Positions 52,547 to 60,648 of a DNA stretch of 64,000 nucleotides are shown here, one piece after another. Where the stretch lies: contig NZ_JADNYM010000017.1 of the NCBI RefSeq assembly GCF_015708085.1, positions 46,277-110,276 on the forward strand, given 5' to 3'. Within the stretch, counting starts at the first letter, position 1. Every line of letters begins with the position of its first letter. The notes under the pieces are model-generated. The model did no database searches. It was not told the DNA's origin and saw only the letters and a list, made by a program, of their open reading frames with translations. A program made the translations under genes and the position numbers. The stretch is from Arthrobacter terrae (GTDB lineage: Bacteria; Actinomycetota; Actinomycetes; Actinomycetales; Micrococcaceae).

Positions 52547-52963
52547 CCGGCTGGCGCTGCCCGAACAGCCGCCGCCGCCGTCGGAACCGGTCTGCCGTCA
52601 TCGTCCAGGCGTGTGCGCAACCTCACGGCCTGATTTCGGCACCGGGCTTTCACGTCCAACGGCCATATAGTACACTTGAAACATCCCCCACTTTCGGTAT
52701 CTCCTTTATCTTTCTGCCCAATTCTTGAGGCAGAAGTCGCAGTGTATGGGTCCCGCAGGCAACAAGCGGGGTTGTTCAGTTCATTAGGGGATCGCCGGCA
52801 AAGAAAACGTCATACGGCATCGGCTCACAGCTGATGCCCGTGACCGCGCAAGCGGTACGCAGCTATGGCGAGAGGTCCTGCCACGGGATGGTTATGGCGG
52901 CTGGATTTCTTTGTAATGCGGCATCCAAGCCGCCTGGCCCTATGTGAATGAGGAATCTTCCCC
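52547..52963 (+). other. Long structured leader of the RNA helicase gene
   Basis: 417 bases without a gene. Two hairpins are clear: GGCATCGGC/GCTGATGCC (52818-52843) and GGCGGCTGGAT with ATCC-A-AGCCGCC (52896-52934), the second ending just before the ribosome site. Helicase leaders of this kind often mediate autoregulation or cold response; this is inference. Confidence 0.5.
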
Positions 52964-54973
52964 ATGCCCGAAAACCTGCCCGAAACCACCACCGCAACCA
53001 GCAACCCCGACGTCAGCGTGAAGACCGAGTCCGAAGAGCACGAAGTGCGCTTTGCAGACATGGGAATCGACTCCCGCGTCCTCGCCGCACTCAGCGACGT
53101 CGGCTACGAAAAGCCCTCTGCCATCCAGGCGGCAACCATTCCGGTGCTGCTGGAAGGCCGCGACGTCGTCGGCCTGGCGCAGACCGGAACCGGTAAGACC
53201 GCAGCATTCGCCGTCCCGGCACTGTCCCGGATGGCCGATCTGATGGCCATCAACGGTCCGTCCAAAGCCACTCAGATTCTGGTGCTGGCACCGACCCGCG
53301 AACTGGCGCTCCAGGTCGCCGAGGCTTTCTCCTCCTACGCCGCGCACCTGGACGAATTCACCGTGCTCCCGGTGTATGGGGGCTCCGCCTACGGACCTCA
53401 GCTGGCTGGCCTGCGCCGCGGCGCCCAGGTCGTCGTCGGCACCCCCGGCCGCGTCATCGACCACCTGTCCAAGGGTTCGCTGGACCTGTCCAACCTGCAG
53501 TACCTTGTCCTCGACGAGGCCGATGAAATGCTGCGGATGGGCTTCGCCGAGGACGTCGAGCAGATCCTCTCGCAGACCCCGGAGGACAAGCAAGTAGCGC
53601 TTTTCTCCGCGACCATGCCGTCAGCGATCCGCCGAATTGCCAAGAAGTACTTGAACAACCCCGCGGAAATCTCCGTCAAATCCAAGACCACCACGGGCGA
53701 GAACACCCGCCAGCGCTACCTGCAGGTCATGGGCCCGCACAAGCTGGACGCGCTGACCCGCGTGCTTGAGGTTGAGGAGTTCGACGGCGTCATCGCCTTT
53801 GTGCGCACCAAGATGGCTACCGAGGAACTCGCGGACAAGCTCAAAGCCCGCGGCTTCCTGGCGGCGGCCATCAATGGTGATATCCCGCAGCAGCAGCGCG
53901 AGCGCACCATCGAGGCCCTGCGCGACGGCAAGATTGACGTTCTCGTCGCTACCGACGTCGCCGCCCGCGGCCTAGACGTCGAGCGCATCAGCCACGTCAT
54001 CAACTACGACATCCCCCATGACACCGAGTCTTACGTGCACCGGATCGGTCGTACGGGCCGCGCCGGCCGCAGTGGAGACGCGATCCTGTTCATGACCCCC
54101 CGGGAGAAGTACCTGCTGCGTTCCATCGAAAAGGCCACCCGCCAGCCGGTGGAACAGATGCACCTGCCCAGCGCTGAGACCATCAATGGTCTGCGTCTTG
54201 GCAAGTTTGCGGACAAGATCACCGATACCCTTTCCTCCAAGGACGTCTCCAAGTTCCGTGACCTGATCTCCCGCTACGAGGAAGAGCACGACGTCCCGGC
54301 CGCGGAGATCGCCGCCGCGCTGGCCGTGATGGCACAGGGCGGACAGCCGCTGCTCGTCAACGATCTGCCGGCAGCACCGGAGTACCAGCAGCGCGAGCGT
54401 TCCAAGGACGGCTTCGGCTCCCGTGGCCCCACCCGTACGCTGACCGAGGGTAATGCCACCTACCGGATCGCCGTAGGGCGCCGCCAGCGCGTTATGCCGG
54501 GCTCCATCGTCGGCGCCATTGCCAATGAGGGCGGCCTGACTTCGGCACAAATCGGCGGCATCGACATCCGCTCGGACCACACCCTGGTCGAGCTGCCTGC
54601 CGAGCTCTCAGCCGATCAGCTGCGTGCCCTGAGCCGCACCCGGATCGGCGGCGAGCTGATCCACCTCGAACTGGACAAGGGCCGCAGCCCGCGTTCCGAG
54701 CGTGAAGGCGGCGGCGGTTACAAGGGCCGCAGCCAGGGCGGCTACCAGGGCGGGGACCGAAACGACCGCGGACAGGGCGGCTTCAAGAAGAAGTACGACG
54801 GCGACCGCAGCTCCGGTCAGGGCGGTTACCAGGGAGGCGGCGAGCGTAGCCACAACCGCACCTCCGAGTCCGGATATGCCGGGCACACCTCGAACGGTGC
54901 CGGAGACCGCAAACCGCGCCACGGTGCCAAAGAGACCGGCGCTGCCGACTTCAACCGCAAGGGCAAATGGTAA
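52964..54973 (+). CDS. deaD: DEAD-box RNA helicase (DeaD/CsdA type)
   Basis: A 669-residue helicase. Motifs in order: Q-motif YEKPSAIQAATIPVLL, Walker A AQTGTGKT, APTRELALQ, LDEADEML (DEAD box), SAT, VATDVAARGLDVERI and HRIGRTGRAGR. A DbpA-like RNA-binding domain (RIAVGRRQRVMPGSIVGAIA) follows at about 500-570, and a Gly/Arg/Gln-rich RGG-like tail ends the protein. It remodels RNA and ribosome precursors, often in cold stress. GAGGAA precedes the ATG. A strong terminator follows. Confidence 0.95.
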   Translation: MPENLPETTTATSNPDVSVKTESEEHEVRFADMGIDSRVLAALSDVGYEKPSAIQAATIPVLLEGRDVVGLAQTGTGKTAAFAVPALSRMADLMAINGPSKATQILVLAPTRELALQVAEAFSSYAAHLDEFTVLPVYGGSAYGPQLAGLRRGAQVVVGTPGRVIDHLSKGSLDLSNLQYLVLDEADEMLRMGFAEDVEQILSQTPEDKQVALFSATMPSAIRRIAKKYLNNPAEISVKSKTTTGENTRQRYLQVMGPHKLDALTRVLEVEEFDGVIAFVRTKMATEELADKLKARGFLAAAINGDIPQQQRERTIEALRDGKIDVLVATDVAARGLDVERISHVINYDIPHDTESYVHRIGRTGRAGRSGDAILFMTPREKYLLRSIEKATRQPVEQMHLPSAETINGLRLGKFADKITDTLSSKDVSKFRDLISRYEEEHDVPAAEIAAALAVMAQGGQPLLVNDLPAAPEYQQRERSKDGFGSRGPTRTLTEGNATYRIAVGRRQRVMPGSIVGAIANEGGLTSAQIGGIDIRSDHTLVELPAELSADQLRALSRTRIGGELIHLELDKGRSPRSEREGGGGYKGRSQGGYQGGDRNDRGQGGFKKKYDGDRSSGQGGYQGGGERSHNRTSESGYAGHTSNGAGDRKPRHGAKETGAADFNRKGKW

Positions 54974-55067
54974 AACCGGCGGCCCACTGGTTAGGTGGGC
55001 TGAGCAGGCCGCTGTTTCAATCAGTCGCTGCTTAAATCAGTCGCTGACTGAGTAGCTCGTTGAGCTG

Positions 55068-55099
55068 AGGGCGCCGGGACCGAGAGGTTCCGGCGCCCT
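55068..55099 (+). terminator. Intrinsic terminator after the helicase
   Basis: Arms AGGGCGCCGGGACC and GGTTCCGGCGCCCT (14 bp, one wobble) with a 4-base loop, then TAGTGCTTTT. Confidence 0.85.
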
Positions 55100-55171
55100 A
55101 GTGCTTTTAACTCTTGCTTCCGTGCGTTTCCGGCACTGGGCACTGGAAGCTCTCAGCCGGCCTTCACCCAA

Positions 55172-55229
55172 TCGATTTCGGTGCTGCGGCCCTGAGTCAG
55201 TCGACCTTGACGCTGCGGCCCTGAGTCAG
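55172..55229. repeat. 29-base tandem duplication at the 3' end of the YbaK gene
   Basis: Two adjacent 29-base units, each TCGA-N7-GCTGCGGCCCTGAGTCAG, differ only in the N7 (TTTCGGT and CCTTGAC). The second lies inside the YbaK gene's last codons, the first just beyond its stop. It suggests a past duplication that shifted the protein's end. Confidence 0.85.
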
Positions 55230-55676
55230 CGCGAGCAGTTCCGTATAAACGGTCGGAAAGACGCTGTTCGGCGTTCCTGCGGAGGCCCAAAGGACGGGGT
55301 AGTCTGCCAGCGCTTCATCGACCACTGTCTCAACTCGTGCCGGATGCCCCACCGGTGCCACGCCGCCGATCGCCTGACCCGTCGCCGCACGGACCTGCTC
55401 GGGACTGGCGCGATGGATCTTCCCCCGCTTCAGCCGGTCCGCAAGCGCCTTGGTATCAACCCGGTGGCTGCCGCTCGTCATGACCAGCAGCGGAACACCG
55501 TCGCAGATGAACACGAGCGAGTTCGCGATGGCACCGACTTCGCTGCCCAATGCCTGCGCCGCCTCCACAGCCGTCCGGGTGGAGGCCGGGAGCACACGGA
55601 CCTGCCCCTGGACCCCTGTTTCGGCCAGCGCGGCAGCAACACTCTGGCTGCTGCGCGGCAGCGGTTCCTCGCTCAT
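55197..55676 (-). CDS. YbaK/EbsC-type aminoacyl-tRNA deacylase
   Basis: A 159-residue editing protein that removes a misattached amino acid from tRNA. VRVLPASTRTAVEAAQALGS, the KALADRLKRGKIHRASPEQV helix and GQAIGGVAPVGHPARVETVV with the conserved Gly-Pro loops match the YbaK family. It lies on the minus strand, convergent with the helicase. The 3' end is duplicated (see repeat), so a longer ancestral C-terminus is possible. Confidence 0.9.
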   Translation of the reverse strand: MSEEPLPRSSQSVAAALAETGVQGQVRVLPASTRTAVEAAQALGSEVGAIANSLVFICDGVPLLVMTSGSHRVDTKALADRLKRGKIHRASPEQVRAATGQAIGGVAPVGHPARVETVVDEALADYPVLWASAGTPNSVFPTVYTELLALTQGRSVKVD

Positions 55677-56018
55677 CCGTCCCCTTCCTACTTCACTATG
55701 TCCTGCAGGTAACTGTCCTGCAGGTAACTGTCCTGCAGGTAACTGTGTCAGTGGAACATAACACGTGCACCGTACTGCGCTTTGGACTGCCGGCTGATGG
55801 TTTCACGCCAAAGGACGCCTGCCCCGTGAAATGAGGCGCGGTCCGCATGCCATTTCACAAGATAGCGGTCAGTTGGTGGCCGGAGATGGATCATCCTGGA
55901 ATTGTCACGACCAAAGCGCTCTTGCCCATTGGTCGTGGGCGGCATGAGACGTACCATCAGAGTGCGGCCAGGAGACCGGTCCGTGCAGCGCAGGGTTGCT
56001 GAGAGGAAGGGACCCACG
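55677..56018. other. Gene-free stretch of 342 bases
   Basis: It holds the promoter region of the YbaK gene, a 3x15-base repeat (55701-55745) and the leader of the small gene at 56019. No credible reading frame of its own. Confidence 0.6.
55701..55745. repeat. Three perfect 15-base tandem repeats
   Basis: Three identical copies of TCCTGCAGGTAACTG in tandem, each carrying the palindrome CCTGCAGG. They lie in the promoter region of the YbaK gene, 25 bases upstream of its start. Confidence 0.95.
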
Positions 56019-56183
56019 ATGGGCTTTTTAGAGGACGCGAAACAGAACGTGAAGAATGCTCTGCATTCGACAAACGCAGAGTCGACGGACAACAACGAGG
56101 AAACTAAGGAAAGCGATCCCGATGACCCGTCGACTCAGTCCTCTCTCGAGCGCTCCGGTGACGACGCGGACGACGTTGGATGA
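56019..56183 (+). CDS. Small acidic hypothetical protein
   Basis: A 54-residue Asp/Glu/Ser-rich protein (MGFLEDAKQNVKNALHSTNA...) with GAGAGGAAGGG before the ATG. The frame stays open past its TGA with a similar disordered composition to a TAG at 56385-56387, so the current stop may be a nonsense change. No family recognised. It lies upstream of the tRNA pair. Confidence 0.5.
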   Translation: MGFLEDAKQNVKNALHSTNAESTDNNEETKESDPDDPSTQSSLERSGDDADDVG

Positions 56184-56463
56184 CACGGCGACAGCCGGCG
56201 CAGCAATGACACGCATGACGGCGCAGGCCCTGCTGCCGACTCCGATCACGAACGGGAGGCTTTACCGGACGGTCGCGGCGCCGTCGTCGAACCTGTCATC
56301 GGAGCGGTTGATCCGACCGGATCCGCAACCCCCGCCGCTGCGAAGAGTACGACAGAAGCAGGTGGCGCCGATCACAGTAGGCAATAGCGCCAAGAACGGC
56401 AGGCAGGAGCCGAAGGAGCCGATTTCGTAGTTGGGAAATCCGCTGGTAAAGTTTTCTTTCGTT

Positions 56464-56535
56464 GCCCCCCTAGCTCAGTGGTAGAGCGCGTTCTTGGTAA
56501 GAACGAGGTCACCGGATCGATTCCGGTGGGGGGCT
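56464..56535 (+). tRNA. tRNA-Thr (anticodon GGT)
   Basis: A 72-base tRNA: acceptor strands GCCCCCC and GGGGGGC, anticodon stem CGTTC/GAACG around TTGGTAA (anticodon GGT). The T-loop starts with A instead of T at position 54 (ATCGATT). CCA is not encoded. Confidence 0.93.
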
Positions 56536-56599
56536 CTGAGTGAGAGGGCTCGTGTCAAGACGGTTTTGGCCGACTAAGCACGGGCCACACTCATCTCAT

Positions 56600-56673
56600 G
56601 GCGGCGTAGCTCAGTTGGTTAGAGCGCACGACTCATAATCGTGAGGTCGGGAGATCGAGCCTCCCCGCCGCTA
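56600..56673 (+). tRNA. tRNA-Met (anticodon CAT, elongator)
   Basis: A 74-base tRNA: acceptor GGCGGCG with CGCCGCT (first pair G-T, as in other actinobacterial elongator tRNA-Met), anticodon stem ACGAC/ATCGT-type around CTCATAA (CAT) and a GGGAG/CTCCC T-stem. The first acceptor pair and D-arm exclude an initiator. Confidence 0.9.
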
Positions 56674-56679
56674 CAGTAA

Positions 56680-56717
56680 ACAACCCCTAGAATCAGCGGA
56701 TTTCTGGGGGTTGTTTT
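56680..56717 (+). terminator. Intrinsic terminator after tRNA-Met
   Basis: ACAACCCC-TAGAA and TTTCT-GGGGGTTGT pair around an 8-base loop and end in TTT. Confidence 0.8.
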
Positions 56718-56781
56718 GTGTCTGGGCACGTTTTGGATACGCCTCCTTTCTCTAGTCTTCCCTCAAAATCCATCCTTTTCC

Positions 56782-56809
56782 GTGGATGGTGGATGGTGGA
56801 TGGTGGATG
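56782..56809. repeat. Four 7-base tandem repeats
   Basis: Four perfect copies of GTGGATG in tandem. No reading-frame use. Confidence 0.9.
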
Positions 56810-57015
56810 GGTTTATTTGGCGCCTGTGCCTTCGGAATCATGGGAAGCGCTAGCCGGGTACGGTGCAGGGTGGTCTGTTTGTCGGATGGTTGCGGACATA
56901 GCCGGGGCGTAGTCGGCTGGACCTGGACGACGGGGGCGGCGTCGGCTTCGCCGCCGTGCTTCGGAGTGTTGGGCCTGCCGTTGGGGTAGGTCTACTACGC
57001 CCGTACACTTGCCGC

Positions 57016-57189
57016 ATGGAACCGAGTGCAGCTATTCCAGCCATCACAGCTTTGCTTGGCGTTCTGTTCGGTGGCTAACTTGCCGGCCGCCGGGACAGGG
57101 TCAACGCCGTTATTCAATTGAACCTAGCTGACCGTGCGGAGACGAAAGCAATTTGCAGGGATGCGTTCAGCCTGTTACTGCGGGCCTAA
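57016..57189 (+). pseudogene. Small membrane-like frame with internal stop
   Basis: An ATG opens MEPSAAIPAITALLGVLFGG, then TAA, then in the same frame LAGRRDRVNAVIQLNLADRA up to a final TAA. The first part is a helix and the second a charged helix, as in small phage or mobile-element membrane proteins. One nonsense change would explain it. Confidence 0.4.
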
Positions 57190-57452
57190 GGTTCGTTAAA
57201 AGGCTTCCTCAATGATGGCATTGCGATGGACGCAGGCCTGTGCGCACAGTCGATCTCCAAGCACGAGCGGAGTTTCACCTTCCGCCGTTGCTGTCGGGAA
57301 AGCTCCGAGAGGCGTTCTGGCGCATAGCCCCGGATAGCCCCGGATAGTAGCACTAGTCGACGTTGTTGGTAGCGGGGTTCTGACGACCGGGTAGCGCTCG
57401 TGTTACGGGGCTACCCGGATATCAGTTCTGTTGTCGGTATTTGTGTTGTGGG

Positions 57453-57630
57453 TTATTCCCAGAATCCACCGGTTTGGCGTGCTTCTTGGCTGCGTTGGCG
57501 CCGCATGTCGACCTCGCCGAGTTTGATGGTTCTGGCGTTGTTGTCAAGCCGGTTGACGATGGAGTCTGCCGCGACTCGGTCTGGCAGTGCGTGAGCCCAG
57601 TAGTCAGGGCCGGTTTGACTGGCGATCATC
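57453..57630 (-). pseudogene. istB: istB remnant (IS21 family, C-terminal end)
   Basis: The minus strand reads MIASQTGPDYWAHALPDRVA, then ADSIVNRLDNNARTIKLGEV and DMRRQRSQEARQTGGFWE with a stop. This matches the end of IstB, the ATPase helper of IS21 transposition (ASQ..P..W...I.D...A..I..RL..NA). The rest of istB and istA are absent. Confidence 0.85.
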
Positions 57631-57893
57631 GTAGGCGATCACCGCCGAAATCGATTTCGTCCGATCCCATAAAACATCTGGCATGGTCAACGTGCCGAGC
57701 TCACCAACGTGGGTAAAGTAACAGCAATGTCATTTCCAGAAGACGACTGCACAGATTTCAGCAGTAGTCTGCACAGCACTTTCGTGTCCGTAAGCGGAAC
57801 CCGTTGCTGACTGTTCGTGAGGTAAAAAGCCGTCCTGACGGCAGGGCATCGAATCCAGGCGGCTTGCCTGTAGCGGGTCCGCAACCGGAAGCG

Positions 57894-58090
57894 TTAGAAG
57901 GGGGCGATGCCGGAGCGGTCTATGAACGTATCGGTAGGAGCTTGGTCGCCACGGGTGGCCAGCTCCACGATGGCATCCGTCCCTTCCTGCACGGACTGTG
58001 TGCCATTGTGTCCGTTGAAATCGGTCTCATTGTATCCGGGGTCGGCACCGTTAATGCGCATCTCAGGGAACGCCTTGACGTACTGCACCG
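57894..58090 (-). pseudogene. SDR oxidoreductase remnant (C-terminal third)
   Basis: LTVQYVKAFPEMRINGADPG, then YNETDFNGHNGTQSVQEGTD and a C-terminal TDTFIDRSGIAPF, which matches the end of NAD(P)-dependent SDR proteins of the carbonyl-reductase group. The N-terminal nucleotide-binding part is replaced by an IS256-like fragment at about 58100. Confidence 0.8.
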
Positions 58091-58099
58091 TCAGCATAG

Positions 58100-58278
58100 T
58101 GCTGGATGAACCCGTCCTTGCCATCAAGTTCGATCTCGCCCCGATCGATTTGCCCCATCAACTTATCGAAGGCCCTCGAGGCCTTCAACGCCTCCATGTT
58201 CCCCACGGCTGCCATCTGCTCCGCCGCCGCCGAGGCGGCCACCTTCACTGCCGAATCCTTGTTTTCTATCACGGTCAC
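58100..58278 (-). pseudogene. IS256-family transposase N-terminal remnant
   Basis: MTVIENKDSAVKVAASAAAE, then FDKLMGQIDRGEIELDGKDG and FIQ resemble the start of IS256-family transposases (a ...G.IEL.G.DGL... pattern). At the FIQ position the sequence switches into the SDR remnant. The catalytic DDE domain is missing. Confidence 0.55.
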
Positions 58279-58345
58279 AATTATGTTCCAATCAGATGGT
58301 GACCACGTCGTTTACACACTTCATCTAACAGGTTTAACGCACCGT

Positions 58346-58590
58346 CCCCGTGTTCACCGGGCCATCAGCAACTTCAAGGCCTGGCTGCGCGGCACCCAAC
58401 GCTCCGTCAGCAACGAGCATCTCCAGATCTACCTGGACGAGTTCGTCTTCCGCTACAACCGGCGCCGCTCACCTTTGCCGGCATTCCAGACCATCTTCGG
58501 CTTGAATCGCACCAAGACTCCACAACCTACCGCGAAATCGTGGCGCAAGGCCCCGGCGCGAGAAAACGAACCTGATCTAACCGGATACGC
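58346..58590 (+). pseudogene. IS1595-family transposase C-terminal remnant
   Basis: VHRAISNFKAWLRGTQRSVS, then NEHLQIYLDEFVFRYNRRRS and LPAFQTIFGLN match the ISXO2-like DDE transposase domain end of IS1595. About 80 residues survive. The N-terminal zinc ribbon and the first two acidic residues are lost. The DNA continues into an EamA fragment. Confidence 0.8.
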
Positions 58591-58610
58591 ACTAGCTCAC
58601 TACCGACAGG

Positions 58611-59006
58611 CCGATGGACTCGCTTCACCTCACCACGGTGCAACTGGCTACATGCGCAGCAATCTTCTCGGCGGCCTCCCTGTCATACGGTGACTCAATC
58701 CCGCACTTCTTTGCGACGCTCAACCCCGGACGTAGAATGCTCTTCCTCTACCTCGTACTCGCCTGCACCGTCTTCGCCTTCTTGGTACAAACCTGGGCAG
58801 TCCGGCGCACACCGCCATCGAGAGTCAGCCTTCTCCTCGGAATCGAGCCCATCTGGGCCGCAATCGTTGGAATCGCGATCGCTCACGACAACGTGGGCCT
58901 TGTCGGATATTGCGGTATCGCCCTCATTCTCGCCGGAACAGCGTCGGGTCGCTCCTCGAGCAAAATCACCGCGTCGCCGTCCGCCCAGCCGACCATCAAC
59001 GGCTGA
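58611..59006 (+). pseudogene. EamA/DMT permease fragment (C-terminal half)
   Basis: LHLTTVQLATCAAIFSAASL, then LYLVLACTVFAFLVQTWAVR, RVSLLLGIEPIWAAIVGIAI and VGLVGYCGIALILAG are the second EamA repeat of a DMT transporter. The N-terminal five helices are missing, replaced by the IS1595 remnant. Confidence 0.8.
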
Positions 59007-59184
59007 GAGCGGTAACTACAGAACAGAAAGAGGATGAGCACGGGGGCCGCAACGCATACAGAATCCGCACCCATCCACTCGACGCCGCGTAGCAATCACC
59101 GTGTCAGTTGGGGGAACCTGAACGCGAGAAGGTTCGGTGGATCCCGGATAAGGGCGGCTTCGATCGGGCGCACCCACGGGTGTC

Positions 59185-60564
59185 CTATCCATTCGGCACC
59201 CCTTGATCGCGCTGTAATCGGAAGGCATGGTGTGGGTCGAGCCGTTCGGAGATGTCGGCCACGCGAGCAGACAGGGCGAGATCTGCGCGGCCAGCGTCGG
59301 GCTGACCTTCCCGGAACGAGGGTGTGTCCAGTCCTGTGCCGACGGATTCTGCGGCACGCTCGACTCGACGGAGTGCGGCCTGCGTACCGGAAAGATGTGC
59401 ACGGTCACCGATGCCGACACCGAGGAGGAGGAAGGGACCCGCGACTGTGCTGCGCGCACCGGACCGGGCCACGGCCGTCGTCGCAACGTGGCGGAGTTCC
59501 ACCATCACCATCCCATCGGGTTGCCCGACCAGTGCTGCTTCGAACAGCTGCGGGACTGCCCGCGCCCCATCCGCGGTGAGCCATTGCCCAATCCCGCGGG
59601 CAGGCACGCGCACGGAAGGATCCAAATGAATTTGGGCTAGCCGCGTAGCGTCTGCGGGCCCGGTGGTGTCGACGGTGGGTCTAGCGACGGTGCCCAGTGC
59701 TTCTCGAAGCGCGGTAAGTGGTTTCTCGCCGTCCACAGAGGCATAGGACAGGTGAACGACTGGCCTGCCGCGCAACTCGTCGGGGAATGGTCCCTGAGGC
59801 GGCAGTTGCAGCGTCGCGATCGTACTGGTGACCGTCTGGGGTATTCCGGGCACCATCGCTGCCCATCTCCGCAGAAGGTCATCTGCGTGTTCCACAGGCC
59901 AGAGCAACAGTCCTGCCCACAGGTTCGGAACGGAGACGAGGTCGAACTCGAGTTCGGTCGCGATACCCACTGGTGCACCGCCTCGGAACGCCCAGATAGC
60001 GTCGCGGTCGAGCGAGTCGGGGGCCTGGTCTGAAGCACGTCGGATTCGCCCTAGCCCGTCGACGTAGTTAACGCTCCTGTGTGCCCCTGCTGCTAATCCG
60101 TGCGGACGGGTCAGCCATCCGACCCCGCCGCCGAAGGTGTAGCCTGCCACGCCGACGCTCGAGGCGGTACCGGATCATCCGAGCAGTCCGTGCGGACTGG
60201 CCGCACTTTGAACCTCGCTCCACACGACTCCAGCGCCCACTCGTGCGACGCCCGCGGCCGCGTCGACATCGATCCGTCGAAGGTCGCGGGTGTCGATGAG
60301 CAAGGTATCGGGACCCAGATCGTAACCGGCCCCGTGCCCTGTGGACTGCACCTCGATATGAACCCCGAGCCTCCCCGTCGCCGCGATGGTCTTTGCCAGG
60401 GCGGCGGCGGAGTCCGGTCGCACAACGACGAGTGGCTCTTGTACGACGCTGGAGTTTTCTGGCATCGTCGAAAGGCGATACTCTTCGCTGCCGCGGCGCA
60501 GCACTGTGACATCATGAAGCTGTCGTGCCAGTCGGTCCGCGATGGACTGCTGTTCATGTGACAT
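59185..60564 (-). pseudogene. FAD-binding (BBE-type) oxidoreductase with one in-frame stop
   Basis: The frame is 460 codons long and reads as a p-cresol methylhydroxylase/BBE-type flavoprotein: VVVRPDSAAALAKTIAATGR, then VQSTGHGAGY with the His of covalent flavin, HGLLG, a TGA at 60175-60177, and directly after it in the same frame SGTASSVGVAGYTFGGGVGW. The rest is intact to HHAFRLQRDQGVPNG. Only this stop separates the two halves, so the break is recent or readthrough occurs. Confidence 0.85.
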
Positions 60565-60648
60565 GTCGGTCCTTCCGTTTTGACCATATTCACATTGCCG
60601 GGGTCGTTACCTTATGACCTCCGGTCACTTACACCGCCGTGCTGCCGC

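Larger units (their letters stand above)
56718..57452. other. 735 bases of degraded, mostly non-coding DNA
   Basis: No intact gene. It holds a short GT-rich tandem repeat, one decayed 57-codon frame (57016-57189) and a 10-base repeat (AGCCCCGGAT twice near 57330). Base composition is less GC-rich than around it. It begins the graveyard behind the tRNA pair. Confidence 0.6.

Noticed and set aside
55680..55760. CRISPR-like repeats
   Set aside because: The 15-base units are directly adjacent without spacers, and no cas genes are present. No CRISPR array was seen anywhere in the window.
58106..58693. 195-codon plus-strand frame as one gene
   Set aside because: Only the middle part matches an IS1595 transposase; both ends are antisense or junction sequence.
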